From positions 51,299 to 115,298 of the forward strand of contig QCFI01000003.1 of NCBI GenBank assembly GCA_003280295.1: DNA of 64,000 bases, given 5' to 3'. The DNA comes from Prochlorococcus sp. AG-363-C20 (GTDB lineage: Bacteria > Cyanobacteriota > Cyanobacteriia > PCC-6307 > Cyanobiaceae). Of the stretch, positions 38,919 through 47,597 are shown piece by piece. Numbering within the stretch: position 1 is the stretch's first letter; the number at the start of each line of letters is the position of its first letter. Under the pieces are notes generated by a model, which worked only from the letters and a program-made list of their open reading frames with translations, was not told where the DNA came from and ran no database searches. The position numbers were made by a program, and so were the translations under genes.

Positions 38919-40463
38919 ATGTCTTTTATTCTTACTACTCCTCTCTATTACGTAAATGATAAGGCACATTTGGGTAGTACTTATACAACATTGGCGTGCG
39001 ATACACTTGCAAGATTTTACAGGCTTGAAGGCAGAAAAGTTATCTTCATAACAGGTGTGGATGAACATGGACAGAAAATACAACGTACAGCAATAAAATC
39101 TGGTAAGACACCTCAAGAGCATTGCGACACAATTACAGAAAATTACTTAAATCTTTGGAAAAACTGGGATATAACATATGATAGATTTATCAGAACGACT
39201 TCTCCAAAACATAAGATAATTGTAGAGCAATTTTTTAAACGTGTTCAATCATCTGGTGATATTTATATTGGATATCAAAAAGGATGGTACTGCGTTGAAT
39301 GTGAAGAATATAAAGAGGTTTCAACAAAAGATGATAAACCTAGCTGTTCAGTACATATGAAGGATCTCGAATGGCGAGACGAAGAGAATTTATTCTTTAG
39401 ATTATCAAAATATCAAAGCCAAATAGAGAATCTAATTTCACAACCAAATTTTCTTTTTCCTAAAAGCCGTAGAAAAGAAATAATTAATTTTGTTGCTGGG
39501 GGACTAAAAGATTTTTCTATTTCAAGAATAAATGTACCATGGGGTATTCCAGTTCCTGGATTTAAAGGACATACATTCTACGTTTGGTTTGATGCACTCC
39601 TAGGTTATTTAACAGCTATAATTGATGATGGAGGGGAGATTAATATAGAAAGGTTAAATCAATCAGGTTGGCCAGAAACTCTTCATGTGATAGGTAAAGA
39701 TATTCTTAGATTTCACGCTGTTTATTGGCCAGCCATGCTTATTTCTGCAGGTCTTAAAGTTCCTAAAACCCTATTTGGACATGGATTCCTAACGAGTGAG
39801 GGACAAAAAATGGGTAAATCACTAGGCAATGTACTTGACCCAATGAAATTTCTAGAATCATATGGCCAGGATTCAGTTAGATGGTATCTCTTACGAAATA
39901 TTCATTTTGGAAAAGATGGAGATTACCAACAAAAAAGATTTGTTGAGTTAATAAATAATGATTTGGCTAATACAATCGGAAATATGATTAATAGAACAAC
40001 ATCTATGTCAAGAAAATGGTTCTCTAATAGTATACCTACATATGATAAAAAACTTCCAAATGACAACTTTCTTATAAATAAATCAACTGCAACCATAAAT
40101 GAAGTAAGAGATAATTTAACCGGTTTAAAGTTCTTAGAAGCTTCTGAATCGATTCTTGAATTATCTAGGATTGCGAATGTATATATCAATGAAAAAGCAC
40201 CCTGGAAATTAATTAAGGACGAAGATAAAAAACAAGAAGTTGGCAATATAATTTACGATGTTTTAGAGGTATCAAGAATAATAGGTGTACTTCTAAAACC
40301 TATTCTACCAAACTTAAGCAAAAAAATCTTGAATCAACTATCAATTCAAGATGATATTAGCTACTGGAAGGATCATCTTGATTGGGGTAAACTTAAAAGT
40401 GGTCAACTACTACCTCAACCACAACCAATTATAAAAAAATTAGAAATAAACGGTACGTTATGA
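38919..40463 (+). CDS. metG: Methionyl-tRNA synthetase
   Basis: A class I synthetase of 514 residues. The HIGH-type motif is in YYVNDKAHLGSTYTTL (~10-25), and a zinc-knuckle region is at CVECEEYKEV with CSVH. The KMSKS loop reads KMGKS in GQKMGKSLGN (~297-306), a variant of the usual motif. Helical anticodon-binding parts follow (APWKLIKDED). There is no C-terminal EMAP dimerisation domain. The next gene (lptC-like) begins at the overlapping ATGA. Confidence 0.95.
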   Translation: MSFILTTPLYYVNDKAHLGSTYTTLACDTLARFYRLEGRKVIFITGVDEHGQKIQRTAIKSGKTPQEHCDTITENYLNLWKNWDITYDRFIRTTSPKHKIIVEQFFKRVQSSGDIYIGYQKGWYCVECEEYKEVSTKDDKPSCSVHMKDLEWRDEENLFFRLSKYQSQIENLISQPNFLFPKSRRKEIINFVAGGLKDFSISRINVPWGIPVPGFKGHTFYVWFDALLGYLTAIIDDGGEINIERLNQSGWPETLHVIGKDILRFHAVYWPAMLISAGLKVPKTLFGHGFLTSEGQKMGKSLGNVLDPMKFLESYGQDSVRWYLLRNIHFGKDGDYQQKRFVELINNDLANTIGNMINRTTSMSRKWFSNSIPTYDKKLPNDNFLINKSTATINEVRDNLTGLKFLEASESILELSRIANVYINEKAPWKLIKDEDKKQEVGNIIYDVLEVSRIIGVLLKPILPNLSKKILNQLSIQDDISYWKDHLDWGKLKSGQLLPQPQPIIKKLEINGTL

Positions 40464-41413
40464 AAATAAATCTGAACAAAAGTAAATTACTAATAATTAG
40501 CCTAACAATTATTGTGACACAGTACGGTTGTTATAATAAAAAAGAGTCTTCCAATATAAATTCAGAATATGAATTTGATGACATTAATTTATCAAAATAC
40601 AACCCTCAGGGAGATTTAGCTTGGAGATTAAATAGCCCTCAGGCTAAATACGACGATATTAAAAAAGTTATTAGATCAAAAAGTACTTCTATTAAAATAT
40701 ATTCAAACAAGAAACAAGAATACATTATCAATGCAGATAGCCTAACCTCATTAGATGATACAAATTTAATTTTATTAGAAGGAAATGTTAAATTATCAAA
40801 AACGAACAGTAAAAATCTTATTATTATAGGTGATTCATTAATTTGGGACACAATAAATTCTAAAATAAAGATACATACTAATCCCAAAGTTTATTCAGAT
40901 AATTATATAGTCTATCCTCACAATATTTCATTTGATACGAACTCAAAGATCTTAGAATTACAAGGAAAGGTACAATTAATAGTAAAAAAAACAAAGTTTA
41001 CTATATCCAACAAAGACAATGTCATTATTGATGGGAAAAATATCATATGGAATCTGGATTCAGGCAAACTAGAGAGTAATGAAAAAGTTACTGCTCAAGG
41101 ATATAATAATGCTGCCGATAATAAATACACGTTCACGAGTAAATCGTTAAAGGGAAATACTCAATCTAATTATCTAAGTCTACAAGATTGTATAGCCCAT
41201 AGAAAAGCTATAAGTACCACATATGCTAACAAATGTAATTTATCATTTAATTTAGATAAACCAGATAATACTATGCATCAAAAGTTATTTAATATTACCC
41301 CTATTAAAATAAACAAAAGTGAAAGTAGGATTGAATTTGTTTCAAATAAAAATGATGTAAAAACAGATTTTATAATAAATGAATTAGAAAGGTCATTTAA
41401 ATTAATGGATTAG
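40460..41413 (+). CDS. lptC: LptC-like lipoprotein for lipopolysaccharide export
   Basis: The 317-residue protein has a lipoprotein signal: a basic start, a hydrophobic stretch (~10-22) and a cysteine after TQYG at ~24. The rest is beta-strand-rich in repeated strand-turn form (LEGNVKLSKTNSKNL, LQGKVQLIVKK), the pattern of LptC / OstA-like proteins that carry lipopolysaccharide from the inner-membrane Lpt complex. It overlaps metG by four bases (ATGA) and converges with the CCB gene, overlapping it by 17 bases. Confidence 0.7.
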   Translation: MKINLNKSKLLIISLTIIVTQYGCYNKKESSNINSEYEFDDINLSKYNPQGDLAWRLNSPQAKYDDIKKVIRSKSTSIKIYSNKKQEYIINADSLTSLDDTNLILLEGNVKLSKTNSKNLIIIGDSLIWDTINSKIKIHTNPKVYSDNYIVYPHNISFDTNSKILELQGKVQLIVKKTKFTISNKDNVIIDGKNIIWNLDSGKLESNEKVTAQGYNNAADNKYTFTSKSLKGNTQSNYLSLQDCIAHRKAISTTYANKCNLSFNLDKPDNTMHQKLFNITPIKINKSESRIEFVSNKNDVKTDFIINELERSFKLMD

Positions 41414-42026
41414 AGAGTAAGATTTCTAAAAGCTTTTCTGCCCAACATATTAATAACTTCTCATCTGACTTAGAAAAACAACTTTTCGAACAACCGCCCA
41501 GTATTATCCAACCCTTATCTAATAATGGATATACTATTAAAGAAGGTAGATTTTCCAATATTGGCTCAAATTCATGTCGACCAGGGTATAATTCAGCATT
41601 TGCTAAGGAAATTAATTCCTGTTTGATTCTTGCTTCATTACATGTTGATCCAGGTATAAATTTTCCAGAACCTAATATACCTCTGTGTAATAAGATCAGA
41701 TTATTCCAATAAATTAAAACCGTTGATGCCGGAGTTGCCGTTAAGAAAACATGACTACCCCATGCAATTTCTTTTTTTAATTCACTAGGCAAACCTTTTT
41801 GAATAAATAAACCCTGCTTTTTCTTTTTTAAGTTAGTAGTTAATTTTCTAGTTTTAGTTTGTTCCCATAAGAAAGCGACAAGCATCAAGCAAACTGAGGA
41901 TAGACTTGATAACACTTCAGCTCGTTGAAAACTAGGGCTTATAATATCTGCCTGGTATCCATTGATTATTGTTAATAATAGGAATATTATTCCTATAGAT
42001 AAGTATGACTTTGCAATCGTCGCCAT
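41397..42026 (-). CDS. Cofactor assembly protein of complex C, CCB-type (CCB2/CCB4-like)
   Basis: Predicted thylakoid-membrane factor for covalent attachment of haem c-i to cytochrome b6 (CCB system). It has two hydrophobic helices at the N-terminus (SYLSIGIIFLLLTIINGYQ, then a second with VCLMLVAFLW) and a soluble domain ending in GWIILGGCSKSCFS. I start it at ATG 42026; an in-frame TTG at 42056 would add ten residues. The family match is from general pattern, so the subtype is left open. Confidence 0.65.
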   Translation of the reverse strand: MATIAKSYLSIGIIFLLLTIINGYQADIISPSFQRAEVLSSLSSVCLMLVAFLWEQTKTRKLTTNLKKKKQGLFIQKGLPSELKKEIAWGSHVFLTATPASTVLIYWNNLILLHRGILGSGKFIPGSTCNEARIKQELISLANAELYPGRHEFEPILENLPSLIVYPLLDKGWIILGGCSKSCFSKSDEKLLICWAEKLLEILLSNPLI

Positions 42027-42191
42027 CTGTAAATAGTCCCAAAAAGAGAAACTCAATTAATAATTATTATAATACAATTCAAAATTTTAAACATTAAGCA
42101 ATTAATTATGTATTTTCTTTTGTTTTTAGTATAATAACAGAATGTCTAGGGCTATAATTATTTTTTAATAAACAAAAGTATATAAGCTGAA

Positions 42192-42755
42192 ATGAGCGTA
42201 ATTGAAATTGACAAGTCAAATCAAGCCTCAAATATTATTCTTGTAACAGGCCCTAGTAAAAGTGGTAAAAGTAGATGGGCGGAATATCTAGTTAGAAACA
42301 ACCGAGATCTAACTTACATAGCAACATCAGAAGTTAAAGATGGTGATAGTGATTGGAGAATGAGAATAAAATTACATCAAGAAAGAAGACCTGCTTATTG
42401 GAACCTAATTGAATCACCAGATGATTTAGCTACTACTATTAACACATTAGAACATAAAAATATCTTAATTGATTCATTAGGTGGTTATGTAACTAAGCAT
42501 TTAAATAAGGATATGAATGAATGGAAAAATTTGGCTACTACATTAATAAATAGTTTAATTAAACATAAAAAAACAATTGTAATTGTTACAGAAGAAACAG
42601 GATGGGGAGTTGTTCCAATGACAAAAATTGGGGTTTTATTTAGTGAAAGGTTAGGTGAATTGGCTCAAGGAATCGAAGCAAGGTCAACAAAAAGTTGGTT
42701 AGTGATCCAAGGAAGAGCTATAGATCTTAAACAAATAAGTGTAATTGTCCCATGA
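42192..42755 (+). CDS. cobU: Adenosylcobinamide kinase / adenosylcobinamide-phosphate guanylyltransferase
   Basis: It activates adenosylcobinamide as GDP-cobinamide when the cobalamin nucleotide loop is assembled. The 187-residue protein has a P-loop in GPSKSGKSRWAE (~20-31), the H-x-x-R-R-P motif in HQERRPAYW (~63-71) and VTEETGWGVVP near residue 136. The trmL-like gene overlaps its end (ATGA). It shares the window with cobN and metH. Confidence 0.93.
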   Translation: MSVIEIDKSNQASNIILVTGPSKSGKSRWAEYLVRNNRDLTYIATSEVKDGDSDWRMRIKLHQERRPAYWNLIESPDDLATTINTLEHKNILIDSLGGYVTKHLNKDMNEWKNLATTLINSLIKHKKTIVIVTEETGWGVVPMTKIGVLFSERLGELAQGIEARSTKSWLVIQGRAIDLKQISVIVP

Positions 42756-43255
42756 ATAATCACAGTCAAATCCCAATTTTAAGTATAGCCTTATTTGAAC
42801 CCCGAATACCACAAAATACTGGCAATATAGCTAGAACATGTGCCGCATTTAATTTACCATTACATTTGATAGAACCACTTGGATTTAGTCTAGAAAGTAA
42901 ATTATTAAAACGAGCAGGCCTTGATTATTGGCCTTATATTAATATTAAGGTCCACAGTGACTTTAATACATTTTTAAAAAAGATTAGTAAATCTCAACGT
43001 TTAATTGGATTTAGTAAATCATCTAATGAAGACTTAAGTACAATAAACTTTAAAAAGGGTGATGTATTGTTACTTGGTAGAGAAGATTTAGGTTTACCAG
43101 ACTTTGTAAGGGGGCAATGCTTTTCTATAGCATCAATACCAATGCCAGGAGGAGTAAATGACAATAAAGGATTAGGAGTAAGAAGTTTGAATTTATCAAG
43201 TGCAACAGCTATAGTTGCTTATCAAGCAGGTTTAAAATTAGGTTTATTTAACTAA
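42752..43255 (+). CDS. trmL: tRNA (cytidine/uridine-2'-O-)-methyltransferase, TrmL-type SPOUT
   Basis: Predicted methylation of the wobble nucleotide of tRNA-Leu. The SPOUT knot motifs are clear: EPRIPQNTGNIARTCAAF (~15-32), LLGREDLGLP and IPMPGGVNDNKGLGVRSLN near the C-terminus. The length of 167 is typical of TrmL/YibK. It is coupled to cobU through an ATGA overlap, a pairing that looks like gene packing rather than a functional link. Confidence 0.88.
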   Translation: MNNHSQIPILSIALFEPRIPQNTGNIARTCAAFNLPLHLIEPLGFSLESKLLKRAGLDYWPYINIKVHSDFNTFLKKISKSQRLIGFSKSSNEDLSTINFKKGDVLLLGREDLGLPDFVRGQCFSIASIPMPGGVNDNKGLGVRSLNLSSATAIVAYQAGLKLGLFN

Positions 43256-43454
43256 AAAAGATTTAAGATAATTATTGTTTTATTTCTAATTTAAGTGTTT
43301 TCAGTAAGAGATATGCATTCATACCAACAAGTAAGCAAATGAGATGATGAAGGAATCTAATTGAAGTCAGTATCGATTACATATCATTTTTCAGTTACTT
43401 TATTTTTGATAATCTTGTGACTTTAGGGGTTTGTCTTATAGAATTGGTCTGATT

Positions 43455-43528
43455 GTCAGAGTAGCTCAGCTGGTTAGAGCATCGCACTCATAACGCGGGG
43501 GTCGCGAGTTCAAGTCTCGCCTCTGACA
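43455..43528 (+). tRNA. tRNA-Met (anticodon CAT), elongator type
   Basis: The acceptor arm GTCAGAG (43455-43461) pairs with CTCTGAC (43521-43527), with discriminator A at 43528. The D arm GCTC/GAGC, the anticodon loop CTCATAA with CAT, the T arm GCGAG TTCAAGT CTCGC and the 74-base length all fit. The C1:A72 mismatch and the GGG/CCC stem of the initiator are absent, so it is an elongator. A CAT tRNA could also be tRNA-Ile with lysidine, but the acceptor and stem look like Met. CCA is not encoded. Confidence 0.93.
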
Positions 43529-43672
43529 TTTATACAAGAAAAAGTCCACTAATATGAAAAAGGTTCCTATGCAAACTAAGACAGAAGCTATCACATCAAT
43601 AGAGCAGGATACTATTTGAATCTCTTCAACAACATTTATAATTAGTTGATTAATAGGTTTAAACTATTAAGG

Positions 43673-43957
43673 TTACCTCATATCTATAGCATTTAATCGA
43701 TCCTTAAATGTGCCTTTAGAAATATCATCATTACTATTAAATATTATACTAGACTCGTTAACCCTGGTATCTTGACTATAAACATATCTTTTTTTATCGT
43801 TATTATTGGAAGGCTCTGATGATTTTTTTTCTTGAATTGTTTGCCTAGTTGGTGTATCTCTTTTTAAGGGGTAAGCACACAACTCACTTCGCAACTGATT
43901 TAATAATCTAAAATGGCTACTACTAAATCTACGTAGCAATTGATGGTTCCAATTCAT
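43673..43957 (-). CDS. Small conserved cyanobacterial protein of unknown function
   Basis: The 94-residue basic protein has a conserved-looking N-terminal half (WNHQLLRRFSSSHFRLLNQLRSEL at ~3-26, in pieces) and a variable polar tail rich in N, D and S. This N-terminal pattern occurs in other picocyanobacteria; I know of no function. There is no signal or membrane segment. It is divergent from the peroxiredoxin gene. Confidence 0.65.
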   Translation of the reverse strand: MNWNHQLLRRFSSSHFRLLNQLRSELCAYPLKRDTPTRQTIQEKKSSEPSNNNDKKRYVYSQDTRVNESSIIFNSNDDISKGTFKDRLNAIDMR

Positions 43958-44119
43958 GTTTAGATGATTTCCTTTATACTGAATGTATGAGCCATATCAG
44001 CTGATGATGACTTTTTGAAATTTTTACTGTTTCAGTAGGTATTTAAGTATAACCTACAACTAACCAACAAAGACCCCAATTAGGTCAACTAACCCTTCAT
44101 CCTCCAACTCAACTTATTC

Positions 44120-44722
44120 ATGACTGAAAACAGATGCCTACGAGTAGGCCAAAAAGCACCTGATTTCACAGCAACTGCAGTATTTGACCAGGATTTCAAA
44201 GAGATTTCTTTGTCCGATTACAAAGGAAAGTATGTTGTTCTATTTTTCTATCCACTAGATTTTACTTTTGTATGTCCTACTGAAATTACCGCTTTCAGCG
44301 ACAGATATTCAGAGTTTAGTTCAAAAAATACAGAAGTCTTGGGTGTTTCAGTTGATAGCCAGTTTAGCCACCTCGCTTGGGTCCAAACTCCAAGAAACCA
44401 AGGTGGTTTAGGAGATATTGACTATCCATTAGTAGCTGATTTAAAAAAAGAGATTTCTACTGCATATAATGTTCTAGATGATAATGAGGGAGTAGCCTTA
44501 AGAGGTCTTTTTATAATAGATCCAGATGGTGTCATTATGCATTCAACAATAAACAACCTTCCAGTTGGAAGAAATGTTGATGAGACTTTAAGAGTATTAC
44601 AAGCTTTTCAATATGTTCAATCAAATCCTGATGAGGTTTGTCCAGCAAATTGGACACCCGGAGATAAAACTATGAAGCCAGATCCTGTTGGGAGCAAAGA
44701 ATTCTTTAGTTCCTTAGATTAA
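44120..44722 (+). CDS. 2-Cys peroxiredoxin
   Basis: It reduces hydrogen peroxide and organic peroxides using thioredoxin, guarding photosynthetic cells. The peroxidatic cysteine is C52 in [11 protein letters not shown] and the resolving cysteine is C174 in EVCPANW. The length of 200 and the C-terminal extension identify the typical 2-Cys class. A strong terminator follows the stop. Confidence 0.96.
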   Translation: MTENRCLRVGQKAPDFTATAVFDQDFKEISLSDYKGKYVVLFFYPLDFTFVCPTEITAFSDRYSEFSSKNTEVLGVSVDSQFSHLAWVQTPRNQGGLGDIDYPLVADLKKEISTAYNVLDDNEGVALRGLFIIDPDGVIMHSTINNLPVGRNVDETLRVLQAFQYVQSNPDEVCPANWTPGDKTMKPDPVGSKEFFSSLD

Positions 44723-44745
44723 ATTTAATCTACTTGTTATTAGAT

Positions 44746-44783
44746 GCTTGCCTGATTATTAATTTATCTCAGGCAAGCTTTTT
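44746..44783 (+). terminator. Rho-independent terminator after the peroxiredoxin gene
   Basis: The 10-bp perfect stem GCTTGCCTGA (44746-44755) / TCAGGCAAGC (44769-44778) is followed at once by TTTTT (44779-44783). It sits 24 bp after the stop and immediately before the convergent UPF0182 gene, so it may act for both directions. Confidence 0.88.
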
Positions 44784-44787
44784 AAAT

Positions 44788-47583
44788 TTATTTATTTACT
44801 TTAAATTGATTTAATAATTGTCTGATTCCTTCTGTGAGAGTTTCAGCCATAGCTATTCTTTTACCATCACTGACTACTATCCTTGTAAGTGTAGGTAGAC
44901 CACCCATTGTAGCCTTTAAATAAACAGGTTCTACATAAAGCAAGGCTTGACCAATTGGTAAAACTAAAAGATTACCTTGTATAACTTCTGAACCAGCTCT
45001 ATCCCATAAACTAAATTGTTGACTTATCGAAGGGTTTTGATTTATTAATGCCTGTATTTGCTCTGGCCCAAAAATAGAGGTTTGACTTGGAAACTTCAGA
45101 AGTACTAATTGCCCATAGTTATTTGAATCATTTCTTGCTGCAAGCCATGCAGCCAAGTTGGGTCTAGCAAGAGGACTAAGAGGTTGCAATAACAAGAATT
45201 CTGACTCTTCATTATCTCCTAGCTGTGCTGTTATATGGTAGGGCTCTACTGGTACTTCTTTTGTTCCATAAAGTTCTTTAGGAACCTGCCAAAGATCATC
45301 ACCATTATAAAATGTAGTGGGATCTGTTACATGATACCGAAGCAATTGCTGAACCTGCATATTAAATAATTCTTTTGGTACTCTTAAATGCTCTCTTATT
45401 TCGAGTGGCATACTCGTTAAAGGCTGAAATAAGTTAGGAAATAAGCTTTGCCAAGCTCTAATTAGAGGATCATTCGGTTCACTAATATAAAGCATAACAC
45501 TTCCATTATAAGAATCTATAACTGCTTTTACTGAATTTCTAATGTATCTAATAGGTCTTCCATCTGGGAGAAGTGATGCATAAGGGTAATGTTCTGAACT
45601 TGTATAACCTTCAACTATCCAATACTGATTTTGATCCTTTTGATAAGGCTCTTTTGGATTATGTATATTTATCGAAATTAGATATGGATCTCCAATAAGG
45701 TCTATAAAAGGAGCTATCGTTTTTATTCTTTTTTTTATTTCTCTTCTTAATAAAAGCTTTGAATTGTAATTAAGAGATCCACTATTAAGAATCCGAGGTT
45801 CTTTAAGATGAATGGATGCACTTATTCGCTGTAAGAGAGTATTAAGTGATATTCCTCCTTTTCCTTTATAATGATTAAAAATGTTTTTATCTCCTTGTGG
45901 ATAATCTAATTCTTTTATTTGCGAAGGTGCAATAGCATACGTAGAAGTAAGCATTCCATAGTAAATAGAAGGCTTACCTATTGGCAATGAAGTAATTACA
46001 TCTTTTTTCGTTATACCTAATGTTTTGCTTCCATCAATGGATGTTGAGGGGCCTAAATCCTTGATGAAATATTCTGGCAATCCATCATCAGCTTTTGTAT
46101 TTATTGGGCTTACAGTAAAACCATAACCATGTGTAAAAACAAAATGCTTGGTTAACCAAGTTTTTGAACTTTTGGGTAATTGATCTTGGTCTATTTCTCT
46201 TGCTGTAATCATTACCTGCTGTCTTTCGACAGAATCACTTTTGAGACGATATCTATCAACAGCTACATTAGAAAAGCGATAATACTGTCTAAGTTGTTGT
46301 AGTTGTCTGTTTGTATCTAGAAGGGGTTGGCTATCCCATAGTCTTACATTTCTTAGTGTACTTTCTCCTAAGACTAAATCTTTACTGGTTAATCTCGCTT
46401 GAGGATTTATCAATTTAGTTTTAATTGAATCTAATTGAAATGCTTTCCTTGTAGCTTTAATAGAGCGTGAGATATATGGTTCTTCTAAAATTAATTCTTT
46501 TGGCCTCACTAAAATCCATTCTAAGAGAGGTGTAAATAATATCTCACTTATTATTGATAATGTAAAAAGAATACTTGATGCAAAACGGATAAGGTTTTTG
46601 TGTCTAAATTTAAATGGTATAGAAAGAAATAAAAGCGTAAGTACGCAAAAACAAGAAAAATTTCTAAGTGGTATATTAAAATAAATATCTAACCAACCTG
46701 CTCCTGGTATTATCCCTGAATCGCTCCACATAAATTCATGTCTAGAAAGCCAAAATAATAAAAATACATCAAAAAATAAAAGGGCTATTATAGGCCTTAG
46801 GTAATTCCTTTTATAATTATTCAACCAAGGTGCAGACCAATCAGAAAGACAACTCTTTGTGGTCAGATACCACCAGATAGATGAAGATAATGTAAGCAAT
46901 GTTAATAACAATATAAGTGTTAATATAAAATTAAATGCTGGATATCTAGCCAATGCAAAACTCACATCAGAAGCAAAAAGTGGTTCTATGCTCCCTGACT
47001 GTGGAATAGAAAAGGCCAGAGCCCAGATAGCCCATGAGCGTGTAGTAATCACAACAAATAGGAAGCAGCCTAATATTTGTATATATTGAAAGCCTCGTTT
47101 TAAATTAGCTATTAATATTGTATTTAAAATAGATAATGGCAAAAAGTTGGTTAAGTTAGGTTTAAATTGATTTAAGTATTTCCAGAAATTATATGGTTTG
47201 TATGGATCTGATAGGACATCAATACTTATAGAAAACAGTATGTATATGGTTATATTGATAAATACTATCGAAGTAAACAATGCAGTTCCATATATCCAGC
47301 CAGTAATCTTCTTTTCACTTGTAGGCAAGGATGTATTAAATCTAATCCATTTCTTAATCCAAAAAATATATATTATTGAGACAAATATCGAAGATAGGAA
47401 TGTTATAAATTGTAGGAAAAGACGCTTAAGGAGAACAGACTCAAAATTAAGTTGTTTGAACCAAAGAAATTCTATATGTAAATTTGAAAGTAGTAAGATG
47501 CTTAATAAGAATAATATTATAGTGGATATTGATTTTGTTCTTCTTTTTAAAGGGTGAATATTTGTTTGTTTAATAAATTTCAT
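44788..47583 (-). CDS. UPF0182 family large membrane protein
   Basis: The 931-residue protein has about seven membrane helices in the N-terminal ~330 residues and a large soluble C-terminal region of unknown structure containing FTHGYGFTVSPINTKADDGLPEYFIKD (in pieces) and SVKAVIDSYNGSVMLYI. The family occurs in cyanobacteria and actinobacteria and has no firm function. Its 3' end adjoins the peroxiredoxin terminator. The next gene on its strand (ftsH) ends 14 bp before its start, so the two probably share a transcript. Confidence 0.88.
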   Translation of the reverse strand: MKFIKQTNIHPLKRRTKSISTIILFLLSILLLSNLHIEFLWFKQLNFESVLLKRLFLQFITFLSSIFVSIIYIFWIKKWIRFNTSLPTSEKKITGWIYGTALFTSIVFINITIYILFSISIDVLSDPYKPYNFWKYLNQFKPNLTNFLPLSILNTILIANLKRGFQYIQILGCFLFVVITTRSWAIWALAFSIPQSGSIEPLFASDVSFALARYPAFNFILTLILLLTLLTLSSSIWWYLTTKSCLSDWSAPWLNNYKRNYLRPIIALLFFDVFLLFWLSRHEFMWSDSGIIPGAGWLDIYFNIPLRNFSCFCVLTLLFLSIPFKFRHKNLIRFASSILFTLSIISEILFTPLLEWILVRPKELILEEPYISRSIKATRKAFQLDSIKTKLINPQARLTSKDLVLGESTLRNVRLWDSQPLLDTNRQLQQLRQYYRFSNVAVDRYRLKSDSVERQQVMITAREIDQDQLPKSSKTWLTKHFVFTHGYGFTVSPINTKADDGLPEYFIKDLGPSTSIDGSKTLGITKKDVITSLPIGKPSIYYGMLTSTYAIAPSQIKELDYPQGDKNIFNHYKGKGGISLNTLLQRISASIHLKEPRILNSGSLNYNSKLLLRREIKKRIKTIAPFIDLIGDPYLISINIHNPKEPYQKDQNQYWIVEGYTSSEHYPYASLLPDGRPIRYIRNSVKAVIDSYNGSVMLYISEPNDPLIRAWQSLFPNLFQPLTSMPLEIREHLRVPKELFNMQVQQLLRYHVTDPTTFYNGDDLWQVPKELYGTKEVPVEPYHITAQLGDNEESEFLLLQPLSPLARPNLAAWLAARNDSNNYGQLVLLKFPSQTSIFGPEQIQALINQNPSISQQFSLWDRAGSEVIQGNLLVLPIGQALLYVEPVYLKATMGGLPTLTRIVVSDGKRIAMAETLTEGIRQLLNQFKVNK

Positions 47584-47597
47584 TTTATATGATTATA

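Noticed and set aside
42057..42191. Cobalamin riboswitch before cobU
   Set aside because: About 135 bp of AT-rich DNA without the conserved B12-box or GC-rich helices.
43554..43619. 21-codon open frame (begins MKKVPMQTK) after tRNA-Met
   Set aside because: Too short to judge from sequence and without a recognised family or flanking signals.
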